Below are positions 7,810-16,871 of a stretch of 64,000 bases of DNA, piece after piece. The DNA lies in contig NZ_FPIP01000005.1 in the NCBI RefSeq assembly GCF_900119075.1, positions 62,001-126,000 on the forward strand. The letters are read 5' to 3'. How positions within the stretch are numbered: the stretch's first letter is position 1; every line of letters begins with the position of its first letter. This stretch comes from Ruminococcus flavefaciens. GTDB taxonomy: Bacteria; Bacillota; Clostridia; Oscillospirales; Ruminococcaceae. A program made the translations under genes and the position numbers. The notes under the pieces are model-generated. The model ran no database searches. It saw only the letters and a list, made by a program, of their open reading frames with translations, and was not told the origin of the DNA.

Positions 7810-9066
7810 ATGAGCAGAAGAGTTGTTATCACAGGAATGGGTGCAATAACCCCGCTGGGTACAGGAGTTGAAAAATTCTGGAAGGGAATAAAGGAGAATA
7901 AGCTGGGCATATCTTTTATAGATATGTTCGATACCAGCCGTACAGGCGTAAAAATAGCAGGAATCGTCCGCGACTTCAACGAAGAGGATTACTACGGCGT
8001 TGAGGGCTGCTTCGACAAGAAGGAAGCACGCCACATGGATAAATTCACAAAGTACGCAGTAGTAGCCGCTCACGAAGCCCTTACAGACGCAGGCACCAAC
8101 TTCGGTGACATTGATCCCTACAGAGTGGGTGTTCTTGTTGGCTCGGGAATCGGCGGCATAGACCTTACCCTTTCCGAGTACACCAAGTACCTTGAAAAGG
8201 GCCCAGGAAGAATGTCCGCATTCTACATTCCTATGATGATAAGCAATATGGCGGCAGGAACCATTTCCATGAAAACAGGTTTCCGCGGAGCTAATTTCGA
8301 TATCACCACAGCCTGTGCAACAGGTACTCACTCTATCGGCGAAGCCTTCCGTAAGATAAAGGACGGCTACCTTGACGCTTGCCTTGCAGGCGGCACCGAG
8401 TCCACGGGAGTTGAGTTCACATTCGGAGGCTTCTCAAATATGAAAGCCCTCACAAAATCCGACGACCTTACAAGAGCCTCCATTCCTTTCGACAAGGAGA
8501 GAAGCGGCTTCGTTCTCGGCGAGGGCAGCGCAGTCCTCGTTCTTGAGGAGTACGAACACGCAAAGGCAAGAGGCGCTAAGATATACGCAGAGGTAGCAGG
8601 CTACGGCGCTACCTGCGACGGCTATCACATGACATCTCCTATGCCCGGCGGCGACGCTGCTGCAAAGGGCATGGAGCTTGCAATAGAGGAGGCTGGTCTC
8701 AAGCCCGAGGATATAGATTATATCAACGCTCACGGCACATCTACAGGTCTCAACGACAAGTACGAGACTGCCGCTATAAAGAAAGCGCTGGGCGACCATG
8801 CAAAGACAGTAAAGATAAGCTCTACCAAGTCCATGACAGGACATCTTCTCGGCGCAGCAGGCGCTGTAGAGGCTGTAGTATGCGCAAAGAGCATACAGGA
8901 GGGCTTCATTCACGCAACAGTGGGATATAAGGTACCCGACGAGGAATGCGACCTCGATTACTGCGGCAGCGGTAATATCGAGCAGGAGGTCAATGCCGCA
9001 CTGTCCAATTCACTGGGCTTCGGCGGACACAATGCAACTCTCTGCTTCAAAAGGGTAAAAGACTGA
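7810..9066 (+). CDS. fabF: 3-oxoacyl-ACP synthase II
   Basis: A 418-residue condensing enzyme for chain elongation. The catalytic Cys169 lies in TTACATGTHS, and the two His residues are in NAHGTSTGLND and TGHLLGAAG, giving the Cys-His-His triad of KAS I/II. The C-terminus SNSLGFGGHNATLCF is typical. The ATG is preceded by AGAGAGG. It is followed by accB after 12 bp, linking elongation to malonyl-CoA supply. Confidence 0.95.
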   Translation: MSRRVVITGMGAITPLGTGVEKFWKGIKENKLGISFIDMFDTSRTGVKIAGIVRDFNEEDYYGVEGCFDKKEARHMDKFTKYAVVAAHEALTDAGTNFGDIDPYRVGVLVGSGIGGIDLTLSEYTKYLEKGPGRMSAFYIPMMISNMAAGTISMKTGFRGANFDITTACATGTHSIGEAFRKIKDGYLDACLAGGTESTGVEFTFGGFSNMKALTKSDDLTRASIPFDKERSGFVLGEGSAVLVLEEYEHAKARGAKIYAEVAGYGATCDGYHMTSPMPGGDAAAKGMELAIEEAGLKPEDIDYINAHGTSTGLNDKYETAAIKKALGDHAKTVKISSTKSMTGHLLGAAGAVEAVVCAKSIQEGFIHATVGYKVPDEECDLDYCGSGNIEQEVNAALSNSLGFGGHNATLCFKRVKD

Positions 9067-9078
9067 GGAGGACATTAA

Positions 9079-9552
9079 ATGGAGAAAATTTACGGTCAGA
9101 TAGACCTTGAGACAATAGAAAAGCTCGCTGACATAATCAATAAAAAGGAGCTTTCAGAGCTCACTATCTCAAGCGGCGAGAATACTATCACATTAAAGGG
9201 CAAGAAGGCTGTTCCCATGCCTATGCCTGTAGTTGCTGCGGCAGCTCCCGCACAGACAGCTGTTTCTGTTGAGAGCGCACTTTCCGCAAGCGAGGCTTCA
9301 ATGGCTGAGGAGGTAAGCGGCAAGATAGTGAAATCACCTATCGTAGGTACATTCTACTCTGCACCCTCACCTGATAAGCCGCCTTTCGTAAAGACAGGCG
9401 ACGAGGTCAAGAAGGGCGATGTTATCATGATAATCGAGTCCATGAAGCTCATGAACGAGATACAGTCCGAGTACGACGGAGTAGTAGAGCAGATACTCGT
9501 ATCCGACGGACAGGCAGTAGAATTTGACCAGCCTATCATGGTCATAAAGTAA
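9079..9552 (+). CDS. accB: Biotin carboxyl carrier protein of acetyl-CoA carboxylase
   Basis: A 157-residue carrier. An N-terminal helical segment is followed by a Pro/Ala-rich hinge (about 45-65) and a C-terminal biotinyl domain whose ESMKLMNE motif holds the biotin-accepting Lys123. It carries carboxybiotin between AccC and AccA/AccD. RBS GAGGA lies before the ATG. The stop overlaps the start of the next membrane-protein gene (TAATG), so the two are coupled. Confidence 0.95.
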   Translation: MEKIYGQIDLETIEKLADIINKKELSELTISSGENTITLKGKKAVPMPMPVVAAAAPAQTAVSVESALSASEASMAEEVSGKIVKSPIVGTFYSAPSPDKPPFVKTGDEVKKGDVIMIIESMKLMNEIQSEYDGVVEQILVSDGQAVEFDQPIMVIK

Positions 9553-10145
9553 TGACTTACAAGTACATCACGCAGGCGACTATAGATTCGGGCGGAAAGA
9601 ATATAAAATCTCCCGAGGAGTTTCAGGAAGCCCGTATTTATAATATGGAGGCTGTAAAGAACTACAACAAGCGCCATAAGGTACACGCTGCATTCAATAT
9701 TTGGATAATAGTCCAGTATGTTATGCTTTTCTTTGCGGTTTTCATCCTGCTTGCAGGACAGACTCACATTGATGAGTCCATAAGCACAAAGGAGCTCAAC
9801 TGGCGCTTTGCCATAGGCGTTGTCGGATATTTTGCTTATCTGATACTGGTGACATGGTTCGTCTTTGTAAAGCACTGCCGCGACAGACTGGTGCTGTGTC
9901 TTGTTTCATTGCCTGCCGCGCTTATATCACTTGTTTTTTTTATTTTTCCAGTGGGAAATTTCGCCGCAGGCTGGTACTACCAGAAGACCGAGGACGAGCT
10001 CTCAAAGGAGCTGGGCTATCCCTCATTCCCGAGACTTAACGTCACAACTGTAAACACCAACGCGGATAATCTCTCCGAGCTAACCTATGACAGCATAAGG
10101 GAGAAGATAAACAGAGACCACCCACACGACGGAACATTTCTATAA
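9552..10145 (+). CDS. Unknown membrane protein A in the fatty acid operon
   Basis: A 197-residue protein not assigned to a known family. The N-terminal cytosolic stretch holds YITQATIDSGGKNIKSPEEF, followed by about three hydrophobic segments near residues 50-72, 86-105 and 115-140, and a cytosolic tail with KTEDELSKELGYPSF. It is a paralogue of the next gene: both share YITQxxID, FQExxxYN and a GYPxF motif after the last membrane segment. The start overlaps the accB stop with no clear ribosome site. Lying between accB and fabZ, it may act with membrane lipid synthesis; that is inference only. Confidence 0.7.
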   Translation: MTYKYITQATIDSGGKNIKSPEEFQEARIYNMEAVKNYNKRHKVHAAFNIWIIVQYVMLFFAVFILLAGQTHIDESISTKELNWRFAIGVVGYFAYLILVTWFVFVKHCRDRLVLCLVSLPAALISLVFFIFPVGNFAAGWYYQKTEDELSKELGYPSFPRLNVTTVNTNADNLSELTYDSIREKINRDHPHDGTFL

Positions 10146-10148
10146 ATT

Positions 10149-10805
10149 ATGGAACTGAAATACATTACACAGGACAATATCGACGAGGCACACATCAATA
10201 TCACATCTGCGGAGATGTATAAGGAATTTCAGGAATATAACGGGCTCATGCTCCGTATGCAGAAGAAGCGCTATGCTTTTCTCCGCGATTTCTGGGCGTT
10301 ATGGATAATGAACGCCATACTTCTCTTTCTCGGTTTAAAGACTTTCTTATTCTGGAACGGCTCGCTGATATACATGGTAAGCGGAATGTATCCGCTCTGT
10401 TTACTGGTTGCAGCTGTTTACCTGATCCTTATGATATACTTTATAGGTGTACGCAAGCTTTACAGCTGGAAAGCAGGACTTCTGATATCTCTCCTGCTGA
10501 TACCCGTAAGCCTTGCGTTTATACCTCTTGTTGCTGCAAATGCCATTGTTATCTTCCTTATGGAGAAGAAAGACAGCGAGATGAGAAACGAAACAGGCTA
10601 TCCCCATTTTGTTCCGCTCATCGGCTCATACAAGAGCATAGTCAAGGACGGTGAGGTCTTCGGCATAGAGAGCGAGGGCGTTTACGCCACGGGCATGAAG
10701 GCAGATTACGTAGTCCCTGAGGATCCATTTGCAAAGTACAGGATAAAAACCGAGGACGATATGGGTATGCTTGCAGATAACGATATTAGTAATATTAAGG
10801 AGTAA
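10149..10805 (+). CDS. Unknown membrane protein B, paralogue of A
   Basis: A 218-residue protein that starts MELKYITQDNIDEAHINI and repeats the architecture of the preceding gene: a short soluble N-terminus, about four hydrophobic segments between residues 50 and 140, the motif EMRNETGYPHF and a soluble, acidic C-terminal tail of about 65 residues. It begins three bases after its paralogue and ends five bases before fabZ. The pair looks like a tandem duplication kept inside the operon. No catalytic motif was recognised. Confidence 0.7.
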   Translation: MELKYITQDNIDEAHINITSAEMYKEFQEYNGLMLRMQKKRYAFLRDFWALWIMNAILLFLGLKTFLFWNGSLIYMVSGMYPLCLLVAAVYLILMIYFIGVRKLYSWKAGLLISLLLIPVSLAFIPLVAANAIVIFLMEKKDSEMRNETGYPHFVPLIGSYKSIVKDGEVFGIESEGVYATGMKADYVVPEDPFAKYRIKTEDDMGMLADNDISNIKE

Positions 10806-10810
10806 CTATC

Positions 10811-11254
10811 ATGGCTGATATACTTATGAATAAAGAACAGATAATGGAAATAATCCCACACCGCGATCCTTTTCTTCTCATTGACGAGATAGTTGATATG
10901 GAAGTCGGCGTAAAGGTACACGCAAGAAAGTACATCAAGGAGGAGGACTTCTGGTTCAAGGGACACTTCCCCGGATATCCCGTAACTCCCGGCGTACTCA
11001 TGGTTGAGATGCTTGCACAGGCAGGAGCTGTTTGTATGCTCTCAAAGCCCGAATTCAAGGGCAAGCTGGGACTTTTCGGCGGTATCGACAAGGCTAAGTT
11101 CCGCAGACAGGTAGTTCCCGGTGACGTACTCGACCTCGAGGTCGAGATGATACGTCAGAGAGGACCTGTGGGCACAGGAAAGGCAACTGCCTCTGTAGGC
11201 GGCGAAAAGGCTGTATCCTGCGAGATAACCTTTGTGATTACTGACAATAAATAA
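10811..11254 (+). CDS. fabZ: 3-hydroxyacyl-ACP dehydratase
   Basis: A 147-residue hot-dog-fold dehydratase that forms trans-2-enoyl-ACP. His17 in IIPHRDPFLLID and Glu66 in PGVLMVE are the catalytic pair, with GHFPGYPVTPG between them. Length and motifs are standard for FabZ. The ATG follows AAGGAG. It sits between the two membrane proteins and accC. Confidence 0.95.
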   Translation: MADILMNKEQIMEIIPHRDPFLLIDEIVDMEVGVKVHARKYIKEEDFWFKGHFPGYPVTPGVLMVEMLAQAGAVCMLSKPEFKGKLGLFGGIDKAKFRRQVVPGDVLDLEVEMIRQRGPVGTGKATASVGGEKAVSCEITFVITDNK

Positions 11255-11276
11255 ACTCATACAGGAGATAAGATAA

Positions 11277-12629
11277 ATGTTCAGAAAAGTACTTATCGCC
11301 AACAGAGGCGAGATAGCTGTACGAATCATAAGAGCCTGCCGCGAGCTGAATATACGCTGTGTGGCAGTATACTCCACTGCCGACCGCAATTCTCTCCATG
11401 CACAGATAGCCGACGAGGCTGTATGCATAGGACCTGCGGCTACAAAGGACAGCTACCTTAACATGAACGCTATCATACAGGCGGCGCTGAATACGGGCGC
11501 TGAAGCCATACACCCCGGCTTCGGCTTCCTTTCCGAGAACGCTGAGTTCGCAAGGCTCTGCGAGGATAACGGAATAGTTTTCATCGGTCCGTCATATAAG
11601 TCTATAGAAATGCTTGGCGACAAGGCTGCTGCCAAGGAGACAATGGCTGCTGCGGGAGTTCCCGTTATCCCGGGCTCAAAGGGCGCAGTAAAGTCCCTTG
11701 AAGAGGCTAAGGAAATTGCCGACAAGGCAGGCTATCCCGTGCTGGTAAAGGCTTCGGCAGGCGGCGGCGGACGCGGCATACGCCGTGTTGACAGTCCCGA
11801 CGAGCTTGAAGCTCAGATGACAGCCGCTCAGCAGGAGGCGAAGAACTTCTTCGGCGACGACGCCGTTTATATCGAGAAGTTCCTCATAAATCCCCACCAT
11901 GTGGAGATACAGATAATCGCCGACAAGCACGGCAACTATATACACCTCTGCGAGCGCGACTGCTCGATGCAGCGCCGCAACCAGAAGATGCTGGAGGAGT
12001 GCCCAAGCCCTATCGTAAGCCCCGAGCTTCGCGCAAAAATGGGCGCTGCGGCAGTTACAGCCGCTAAGGAGTGCGGCTACTACAATGCAGGTACTATCGA
12101 GTTTCTCGTTGACGAGAACCGCGACTTCTACTTCATGGAGATGAATACCAGAATACAGGTCGAGCACCCTATTACCGAGGAGGTAACAGGCTTTGACCTT
12201 GTAAAGGCTCAGATAGAGATAGCAGACGGCAAGCCTCTTGAAATAAAGCAGGAGGACGTTACCATGCGCGGTCACGCTATCGAGTGCCGTATCAACGCCG
12301 AGAACCCCGACAAGGGCTTCCGTCCGTCACCGGGAACTATCACAGCCCTCTATATGCCTGGCGGTCCCGGAATCAGAATAGACGGCGCTGTATATCAGGG
12401 CTACACTATCACACCTTACTACGATTCGATGATAAGCAAGCTCATCGCTCACGGCTCCGACCGAGAGGACGCCATAAACAAGATGAGATGGGCGCTTTCC
12501 GAGTTCATCGTAGAGGGCGTCGATACAAATATCGACTTCCAGCTTGAAATAATCAGAAATGCCGATTTCAAGGCAGGTAAATATGATATAGGCTTCCTCG
12601 GAAGATATATGGAAGAAAAGAAAAAATAA
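11277..12629 (+). CDS. accC: Biotin carboxylase subunit of acetyl-CoA carboxylase
   Basis: A 450-residue ATP-grasp enzyme that carboxylates the biotin on AccB. It shows the N-terminal LIANRGEIAVRIIRA, the glycine-rich ATP loop KASAGGGGRGIR, the metal-binding region FLVDENRDFYFMEMNTRIQ with the conserved Arg, and the C-terminal biotin carboxylase domain (GHAIECRINAENP). RBS AGGAGA precedes the ATG. Part of the accB-accC-accD-accA set. Confidence 0.96.
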   Translation: MFRKVLIANRGEIAVRIIRACRELNIRCVAVYSTADRNSLHAQIADEAVCIGPAATKDSYLNMNAIIQAALNTGAEAIHPGFGFLSENAEFARLCEDNGIVFIGPSYKSIEMLGDKAAAKETMAAAGVPVIPGSKGAVKSLEEAKEIADKAGYPVLVKASAGGGGRGIRRVDSPDELEAQMTAAQQEAKNFFGDDAVYIEKFLINPHHVEIQIIADKHGNYIHLCERDCSMQRRNQKMLEECPSPIVSPELRAKMGAAAVTAAKECGYYNAGTIEFLVDENRDFYFMEMNTRIQVEHPITEEVTGFDLVKAQIEIADGKPLEIKQEDVTMRGHAIECRINAENPDKGFRPSPGTITALYMPGGPGIRIDGAVYQGYTITPYYDSMISKLIAHGSDREDAINKMRWALSEFIVEGVDTNIDFQLEIIRNADFKAGKYDIGFLGRYMEEKKK

Positions 12630-12641
12630 GAATGAAAGAGA

Positions 12642-13502
12642 ATGGGGAGAAAAGAATTGTTTGAAGATTTTTTTAACGTAGTAAAGAAACGCTTCAATGA
12701 CGGCGAGGAGGAATACAAGCCCCCTATGTTCAAATGCCCCCGCTGTCAGGGTACGAGCCCTCTTTCAAAGTATGAGGAGCTCCACAGAGTCTGCCCCAAG
12801 TGCAACTATCACGGCAGACTTTCATCAACAGAACGTATCGCAATAACAGTAGACAAGGGCAGCTTCAGAGAGCTCAACGGCGGCATGAAGAGCGCCAATC
12901 CGCTGGATTTTCCTGATTACAGCGAAAAGCAGGCGGAGCTCCGCGCAGCAACTGGACTCAGCGAGGCTGTCATCACAGGTACAGCTACTATCAAGGGCTC
13001 GCCTGTAGTCATCGGTATCATGGATTCACGCTTTATGATGGGCTCAATGGGCAGCGTCGTAGGCGAGAAGATAACCCGTGCATTCGAGTATGCCACAGAG
13101 AAGAAGCTCCCTGTGGTAATGTTCACCGCTTCGGGCGGAGCTCGTATGCAGGAGGGTATAGTATCCCTCATGCAGATGGCTAAGACCTCGGGCGCAGTAA
13201 AGCTCCACAGCGAGGCAGGCGGACTTTATATATCCGTAATGACCGATCCTACCACAGGCGGCGTAACAGCAAGCTTTGCTTCACTGGGCGATATCATCAT
13301 CGCCGAGCCGAAGGTGCTCATAGGCTTCGCAGGCAGACGAGTTATCGAGGGAACTATCAAGCAGAAGCTTCCCGATGACTTCCAGCTTGCCGAGTTTATG
13401 TATGCCAAGGGCTTTGTAGATATGATAGTCGAGCGCAGAAAGCTGAGAAGCGTACTTTCTCACCTTCTGAAGCTCCACGGATTTTACCCTAAGGAGGCAT
13501 GA
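12642..13502 (+). CDS. accD: Acetyl-CoA carboxylase carboxyltransferase beta subunit
   Basis: A 286-residue subunit that, with AccA, transfers the carboxyl group to acetyl-CoA. The four-Cys zinc ribbon is Cys32, Cys35, Cys51 and Cys54. The crotonase-like core has [11 protein letters not shown] and [10 protein letters not shown]. The start is uncertain: ATG 12642 lacks a clear ribosome site, whereas TTG 12657 follows GGGGAG at seven bases and would give a protein five residues shorter. Confidence 0.94.
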   Translation: MGRKELFEDFFNVVKKRFNDGEEEYKPPMFKCPRCQGTSPLSKYEELHRVCPKCNYHGRLSSTERIAITVDKGSFRELNGGMKSANPLDFPDYSEKQAELRAATGLSEAVITGTATIKGSPVVIGIMDSRFMMGSMGSVVGEKITRAFEYATEKKLPVVMFTASGGARMQEGIVSLMQMAKTSGAVKLHSEAGGLYISVMTDPTTGGVTASFASLGDIIIAEPKVLIGFAGRRVIEGTIKQKLPDDFQLAEFMYAKGFVDMIVERRKLRSVLSHLLKLHGFYPKEA

Positions 13503-13504
13503 GC

Positions 13505-14311
13505 ATGGACGACAAGAGAACAGCGTGGGAACGCCTTCAGCTCATACACACTAAGGGCAGACCTACTATAAAGGATTATATACCACAGATATTCACAGAC
13601 TGGTACGAGATGCACGGCGACCGACTTTTCGGCGACGACAGGGCTATCATCGGCGGTCTGGCAAGACTTGACGGCAATCCCGTTACCATAATCGCAGAGG
13701 TAAAGGGCAGGGATATCAACGAGAACAAGACCTGCAACTTCGCAATGCCACACCCCGAGGGCTACAGAAAGGCTCTCAGACTGGCAAGACAGGCAGAGAA
13801 GTTCCACAGACCTATCATCTGCTTCATAGATACCCCCGGTGCATTCTGCGGAGTTGCCGCAGAGGAGCGCGGACAGGGCGAGGCTATCGCCAAGAATATA
13901 GCCGAGTTCATGACTCTCCGCACACCTATAGTATCTATCGTTCTCGGCGAGGGCGGAAGCGGCGGAGCTCTTGCTCTTGGCGTATGCGACGAGCTTGCTA
14001 TGCTTGAGAACGCAGAATACTCCGTATTATCGCCAAGAGGCTTTGCAAGCATACTCTGGAAGGACGCTTCGAGAGAGCAGGAAGCCAGCGAGATAATGAA
14101 GATAACCGCAGAGGATATGGTTCGTCTCGGCGTTGCAGAAGCTATCATCGAGGAGCCTCTCGGCGGCGCACATAACGATTTAGACAAAATTTCAGAAAAT
14201 ATACACGAATATTTGTCACAAAAAATCCCGGAAAAATGCAAAAAAGATATTGACGTTTTGCTTAAAGAACGCTATACTAAATTTAGAAAAATCGGAGCGT
14301 TCACAGAATGA
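13505..14311 (+). CDS. accA: Acetyl-CoA carboxylase carboxyltransferase alpha subunit
   Basis: A 268-residue partner of AccD. ATG 13505 is preferred because AAGGAGG ends seven bases before it; ATG 13499 overlaps the accD stop but lies only one base after the ribosome site. Motifs include EVKGRDINENK, MPHPEGYRKALRL and the oxyanion-hole region GEGGSGGALALG. The protein is shorter than E. coli AccA (319), lacking part of the N-terminal helix, as is common in Firmicutes. Confidence 0.94.
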   Translation: MDDKRTAWERLQLIHTKGRPTIKDYIPQIFTDWYEMHGDRLFGDDRAIIGGLARLDGNPVTIIAEVKGRDINENKTCNFAMPHPEGYRKALRLARQAEKFHRPIICFIDTPGAFCGVAAEERGQGEAIAKNIAEFMTLRTPIVSIVLGEGGSGGALALGVCDELAMLENAEYSVLSPRGFASILWKDASREQEASEIMKITAEDMVRLGVAEAIIEEPLGGAHNDLDKISENIHEYLSQKIPEKCKKDIDVLLKERYTKFRKIGAFTE

Positions 14312-14354
14312 ACCGATTTTGACAAAAAAATAAAGAAAAATGGAGGACCAAATA

Positions 14355-14591
14355 ATGATTTTTGAAAAACTCAAAGATATTATTGCAGAACAGCTCAGTG
14401 TGGAGGCAGACGAAGTAAACATGGATTCAAATATCCAGGACGATCTCGGTGCTGATTCACTGGACGTTGTTGACCTCATCACAACTATCGAGGACGAGTT
14501 CGATATCTCTATCCCCGACGAGGCTGTAGAAGAGATCAAGACAGTAGGCGACATCGTAAACTACATTGAAAAGAACACAGACGCTGAGTAA
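14355..14591 (+). CDS. acpP: Acyl carrier protein
   Basis: A 78-residue acidic helical carrier. The start at ATG 14355 follows GGAGG; an earlier in-frame ATG at 14340 overlaps that ribosome site and is rejected. The phosphopantetheine site is DSLD with Ser35. It closes the fatty acid cluster and is followed by a strong terminator. In many clostridia acpP sits near fabH instead, so its final position is notable. Confidence 0.95.
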   Translation: MIFEKLKDIIAEQLSVEADEVNMDSNIQDDLGADSLDVVDLITTIEDEFDISIPDEAVEEIKTVGDIVNYIEKNTDAE

Positions 14592-14604
14592 TTCAGTGAT
14601 ATAT

Positions 14605-14632
14605 GCCCCGACCACCGGTCGGGGCTTTTTTT
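14605..14632 (+). terminator. Terminator of the fatty acid operon
   Basis: GCCCCGACC, a three-base loop, GGTCGGGGC, then seven T residues: a textbook intrinsic terminator 13 bp after acpP. Confidence 0.93.
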
Positions 14633-14711
14633 ACAGCGTGACGCAGCTCCGTTTTGTATATCATCGGTAAAAGAGGTTTAACAGCTGTACAACTTTGCCT
14701 ATGTTGAAAAA

Positions 14712-14746
14712 TACCACTTGCAATTAATGTTTTAAAGTGGTATAAT
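14712..14746 (+). promoter_or_regulatory. Promoter with inverted repeat before the ParA-like gene
   Basis: TTGCAA (14718-14723), a 17-bp spacer and TATAAT (14741-14746). TACCACTT (14712-14719) and AAGTGGTA (14735-14742) form an 8-bp inverted repeat overlapping both boxes, a plausible operator. The unit read from it probably includes the ferredoxin oxidoreductase genes. Confidence 0.7.
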
Positions 14747-14788
14747 ATAGTTTGTAGGATTTTTCACAAGTAATTCAAGAGGATATTT

Positions 14789-15460
14789 ATGAAAGAGATC
14801 AAGATAGTTACAGGTCACTATGGCAGCGGAAAAACCAATTTCTCCGTAAATCTCGCGGTAAAAGCCGCAGCGGAGGGCAAGTCCGCAGCTATCGTAGACC
14901 TTGATATAGTAAACCCCTATTTCCGAACAGCCGATTTCCGCGACCTGTTTGAGGAAAAGGGCATAAGGCTCATTGCTCCCGATTTCGCAAGGAGCAACCT
15001 CGATATCCCGTCTATACAGTTCGACGTTGTGGAGCTGGCTACCGACGAGGACTGCCTCATCATTGACGTGGGCGGCGACGACGCAGGCGCTGTTGCGCTG
15101 GGACGCTATGCCGACGACCTGGAGCAGTTCAAAGACAGTATCGAGATGTACTACGTCATAAATCAGCGCCGATACCTCACCAATACCGCTGAGGAAGTCA
15201 CAAAGCTGATGTATGAGATAGAAGCGGCAGCACGTATGAAGCATACGGCTATCGTAAACAATACCAACTTAGGCTGCGAGACTACTCTCGACATTATCGA
15301 GCAGTCACGTCCCTTTGCTGAGGAGACCTCCCGTATCACGGGACTCCCCGTAAAATACACGGTCTATCCCGAGGAGCTTGTAAAGCCCTCCGACAAGTCC
15401 GACGTATTCCCCGCAAAGGTATATGTAAAGCCCGTCTGGGGGCTCACCCAGAATGCATAA
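14789..15460 (+). CDS. ParA/MinD-like P-loop ATPase
   Basis: A 223-residue ATP-binding protein with a deviant Walker A motif GHYGSGKTN (9-17) and a Walker-like VDLDIVNPYFRT. LIIDVGGDDAGAVALGRYAD resembles the Walker B/switch region of SIMIBI NTPases. It precedes the 2-oxoacid:ferredoxin oxidoreductase genes, so a role in metal-centre handling or cofactor loading is possible, but this is inference. The last codons and stop fall in the left end of a MITE-like repeat. Confidence 0.8.
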   Translation: MKEIKIVTGHYGSGKTNFSVNLAVKAAAEGKSAAIVDLDIVNPYFRTADFRDLFEEKGIRLIAPDFARSNLDIPSIQFDVVELATDEDCLIIDVGGDDAGAVALGRYADDLEQFKDSIEMYYVINQRRYLTNTAEEVTKLMYEIEAAARMKHTAIVNNTNLGCETTLDIIEQSRPFAEETSRITGLPVKYTVYPEELVKPSDKSDVFPAKVYVKPVWGLTQNA

Positions 15461-15556
15461 TTCATAATGCATAATGCATAATTGCATGAAAAATCGGTTA
15501 TTCCGTAAATTTCGCAAGCAGCATTAATTATGAATTATGAATTGTGAATTATGAAT
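15452..15556. repeat. MITE-like element with heptamer ends
   Basis: Left arm 15452-15483 is built of ATGCATA/ATTCATA units and right arm 15521-15556 of TGAATTA-type units, both with a 7-bp period and inverted relative to each other, around a core of about 37 bp. It supplies the stop codon of the preceding gene and separates it from the oxidoreductase genes. Confidence 0.8.
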
Positions 15557-15578
15557 CAATTTGAAAGGAGCGAAAGGT

Positions 15579-15785
15579 ATGGAAAAAATGACAGTTATTA
15601 CCGAGCGCTGCAAGGGCTGCGGTCTCTGTACAGCTGCCTGTCCCAAGAAGATAGTCGTTCTCCAGAAGGAGAAGCGTAACAAGAAGGGATATTTCTACGC
15701 AGAGTGTACCGACCAGTCAGCCTGCATTAGCTGTGCAATGTGCGCAACTATGTGCCCCGACTGCGCTATCGTTATTCAAAAATAA
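15579..15785 (+). CDS. 2-oxoacid:ferredoxin oxidoreductase, delta (ferredoxin) subunit
   Basis: A 68-residue two-cluster ferredoxin. Cys11, 14, 17, 21 and Cys49, 52, 55, 59 form two CxxCxxCxxxCP motifs for 4Fe-4S clusters that hand electrons from the catalytic subunits to ferredoxin. ATG 15579 is taken; AAAGGAG and AAAGG precede it. It starts the delta-alpha-beta-gamma set typical of 2-oxoglutarate or 2-oxoisovalerate oxidoreductases (KOR/VOR). Confidence 0.92.
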   Translation: MEKMTVITERCKGCGLCTAACPKKIVVLQKEKRNKKGYFYAECTDQSACISCAMCATMCPDCAIVIQK

Positions 15786-15812
15786 TTATTTATCGAAAGG
15801 AGCTGTTTAGCT

Positions 15813-16871
15813 TTGGAAAGAAATCTTATGAAGGGCAACGAAGCGCTGGCAGAGGCTGCTATCAGAGCAGGCTGTAAATGCTTCTTCGGTTATCCTATAA
15901 CTCCTCAGACAGAGCTTGCCGCTTATATGGCAAAGCGTATGCATAAGGCAGGCGGCGTATTCTTACAGGCAGAGTCCGAGATCGCTGCTATCAACATGGT
16001 ACTCGGCGCTGCTTCAACAGGCGTCCGTGCAATGACATCATCATCTTCACCGGGAATCTCACTGAAGAGTGAAGGTGTTTCATACATAGCAGGTTCAGAC
16101 CTTCCTGCTGTTATCATCAACGTTGAAAGAGGCGGCCCCGGTCTGGGCGGTATCCAGCCTTCACAGGCTGACTACTGGCAGGCTACAAAGGCTCTCGGTC
16201 ACGGCGACTTCCAGCTTCTGGTATATGCACCTGCTTCAGTACAGGAAATGGTAGACTACGTTGTCAAGGCTTTCGACCGCGCTGACAAGTACCGTATGCC
16301 TGCAATGATCCTTGCAGACGGACTTCTCGGACAGATGATGGAGCCTGTTACATTCCCTGAGATCAACCCCAACGCTTACGATAAGAGCGGCTGGGCTGCA
16401 AACGGTCACAAGATGCAGAGAGAGCACCACATCATCAACTCCCTCTACCTCAAGCCAGATGAGCTCGAGAATTCTATCCTCGACCGTTACAAGAGATACG
16501 AGATAATCAAGGAGACAGAGACCGAGGCTGAGCTTTATCTCACCGAGGACTGCGATATCCTTGTATGCGCATTCGGCGCAACTGCAAGAGTTGCAAAGTC
16601 TGCTGTAAACGACGCAAGAGCACAGGGCATCAAGGCTGGTCTCTTCCGTCCAAAGACACTGTGGCCTTTCCCTGTAAAGGAGATAAACGAGGCTGCTAAG
16701 AACGCTAAGAAGCTTCTCAGCGTCGAGATGTCAATGGGACAGATGATAGAGGATATCAAGCTTGCTATCAACTGCTCAAAGCCTGTAGAGTTCTACGGAA
16801 GAACAGGCGGCGTTATCCCCACACCTGCTGAGGTATTGGGCGAGATCAAGAGAATGGGAGGTGCTCTCTGA
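15813..16871 (+). CDS. 2-oxoacid:ferredoxin oxidoreductase, alpha subunit (KorA/VorB-like)
   Basis: A 352-residue subunit. It starts at TTG 15813 (AAAGGAG about ten bases upstream), giving MERNLMKGNEALAEAAIRAG, the classic KorA/VorB N-terminus; ATG 15828 is too far from the ribosome site. It contains GYPITPQTE and VERGGPGLGG, characteristic of the pyrimidine-binding domain. The set oxidises a 2-oxoacid to acyl-CoA or works in reverse as a reductive carboxylase. Sequence alone does not settle whether 2-oxoglutarate or branched 2-oxoacids are used. Confidence 0.9.
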   Translation: MERNLMKGNEALAEAAIRAGCKCFFGYPITPQTELAAYMAKRMHKAGGVFLQAESEIAAINMVLGAASTGVRAMTSSSSPGISLKSEGVSYIAGSDLPAVIINVERGGPGLGGIQPSQADYWQATKALGHGDFQLLVYAPASVQEMVDYVVKAFDRADKYRMPAMILADGLLGQMMEPVTFPEINPNAYDKSGWAANGHKMQREHHIINSLYLKPDELENSILDRYKRYEIIKETETEAELYLTEDCDILVCAFGATARVAKSAVNDARAQGIKAGLFRPKTLWPFPVKEINEAAKNAKKLLSVEMSMGQMIEDIKLAINCSKPVEFYGRTGGVIPTPAEVLGEIKRMGGAL

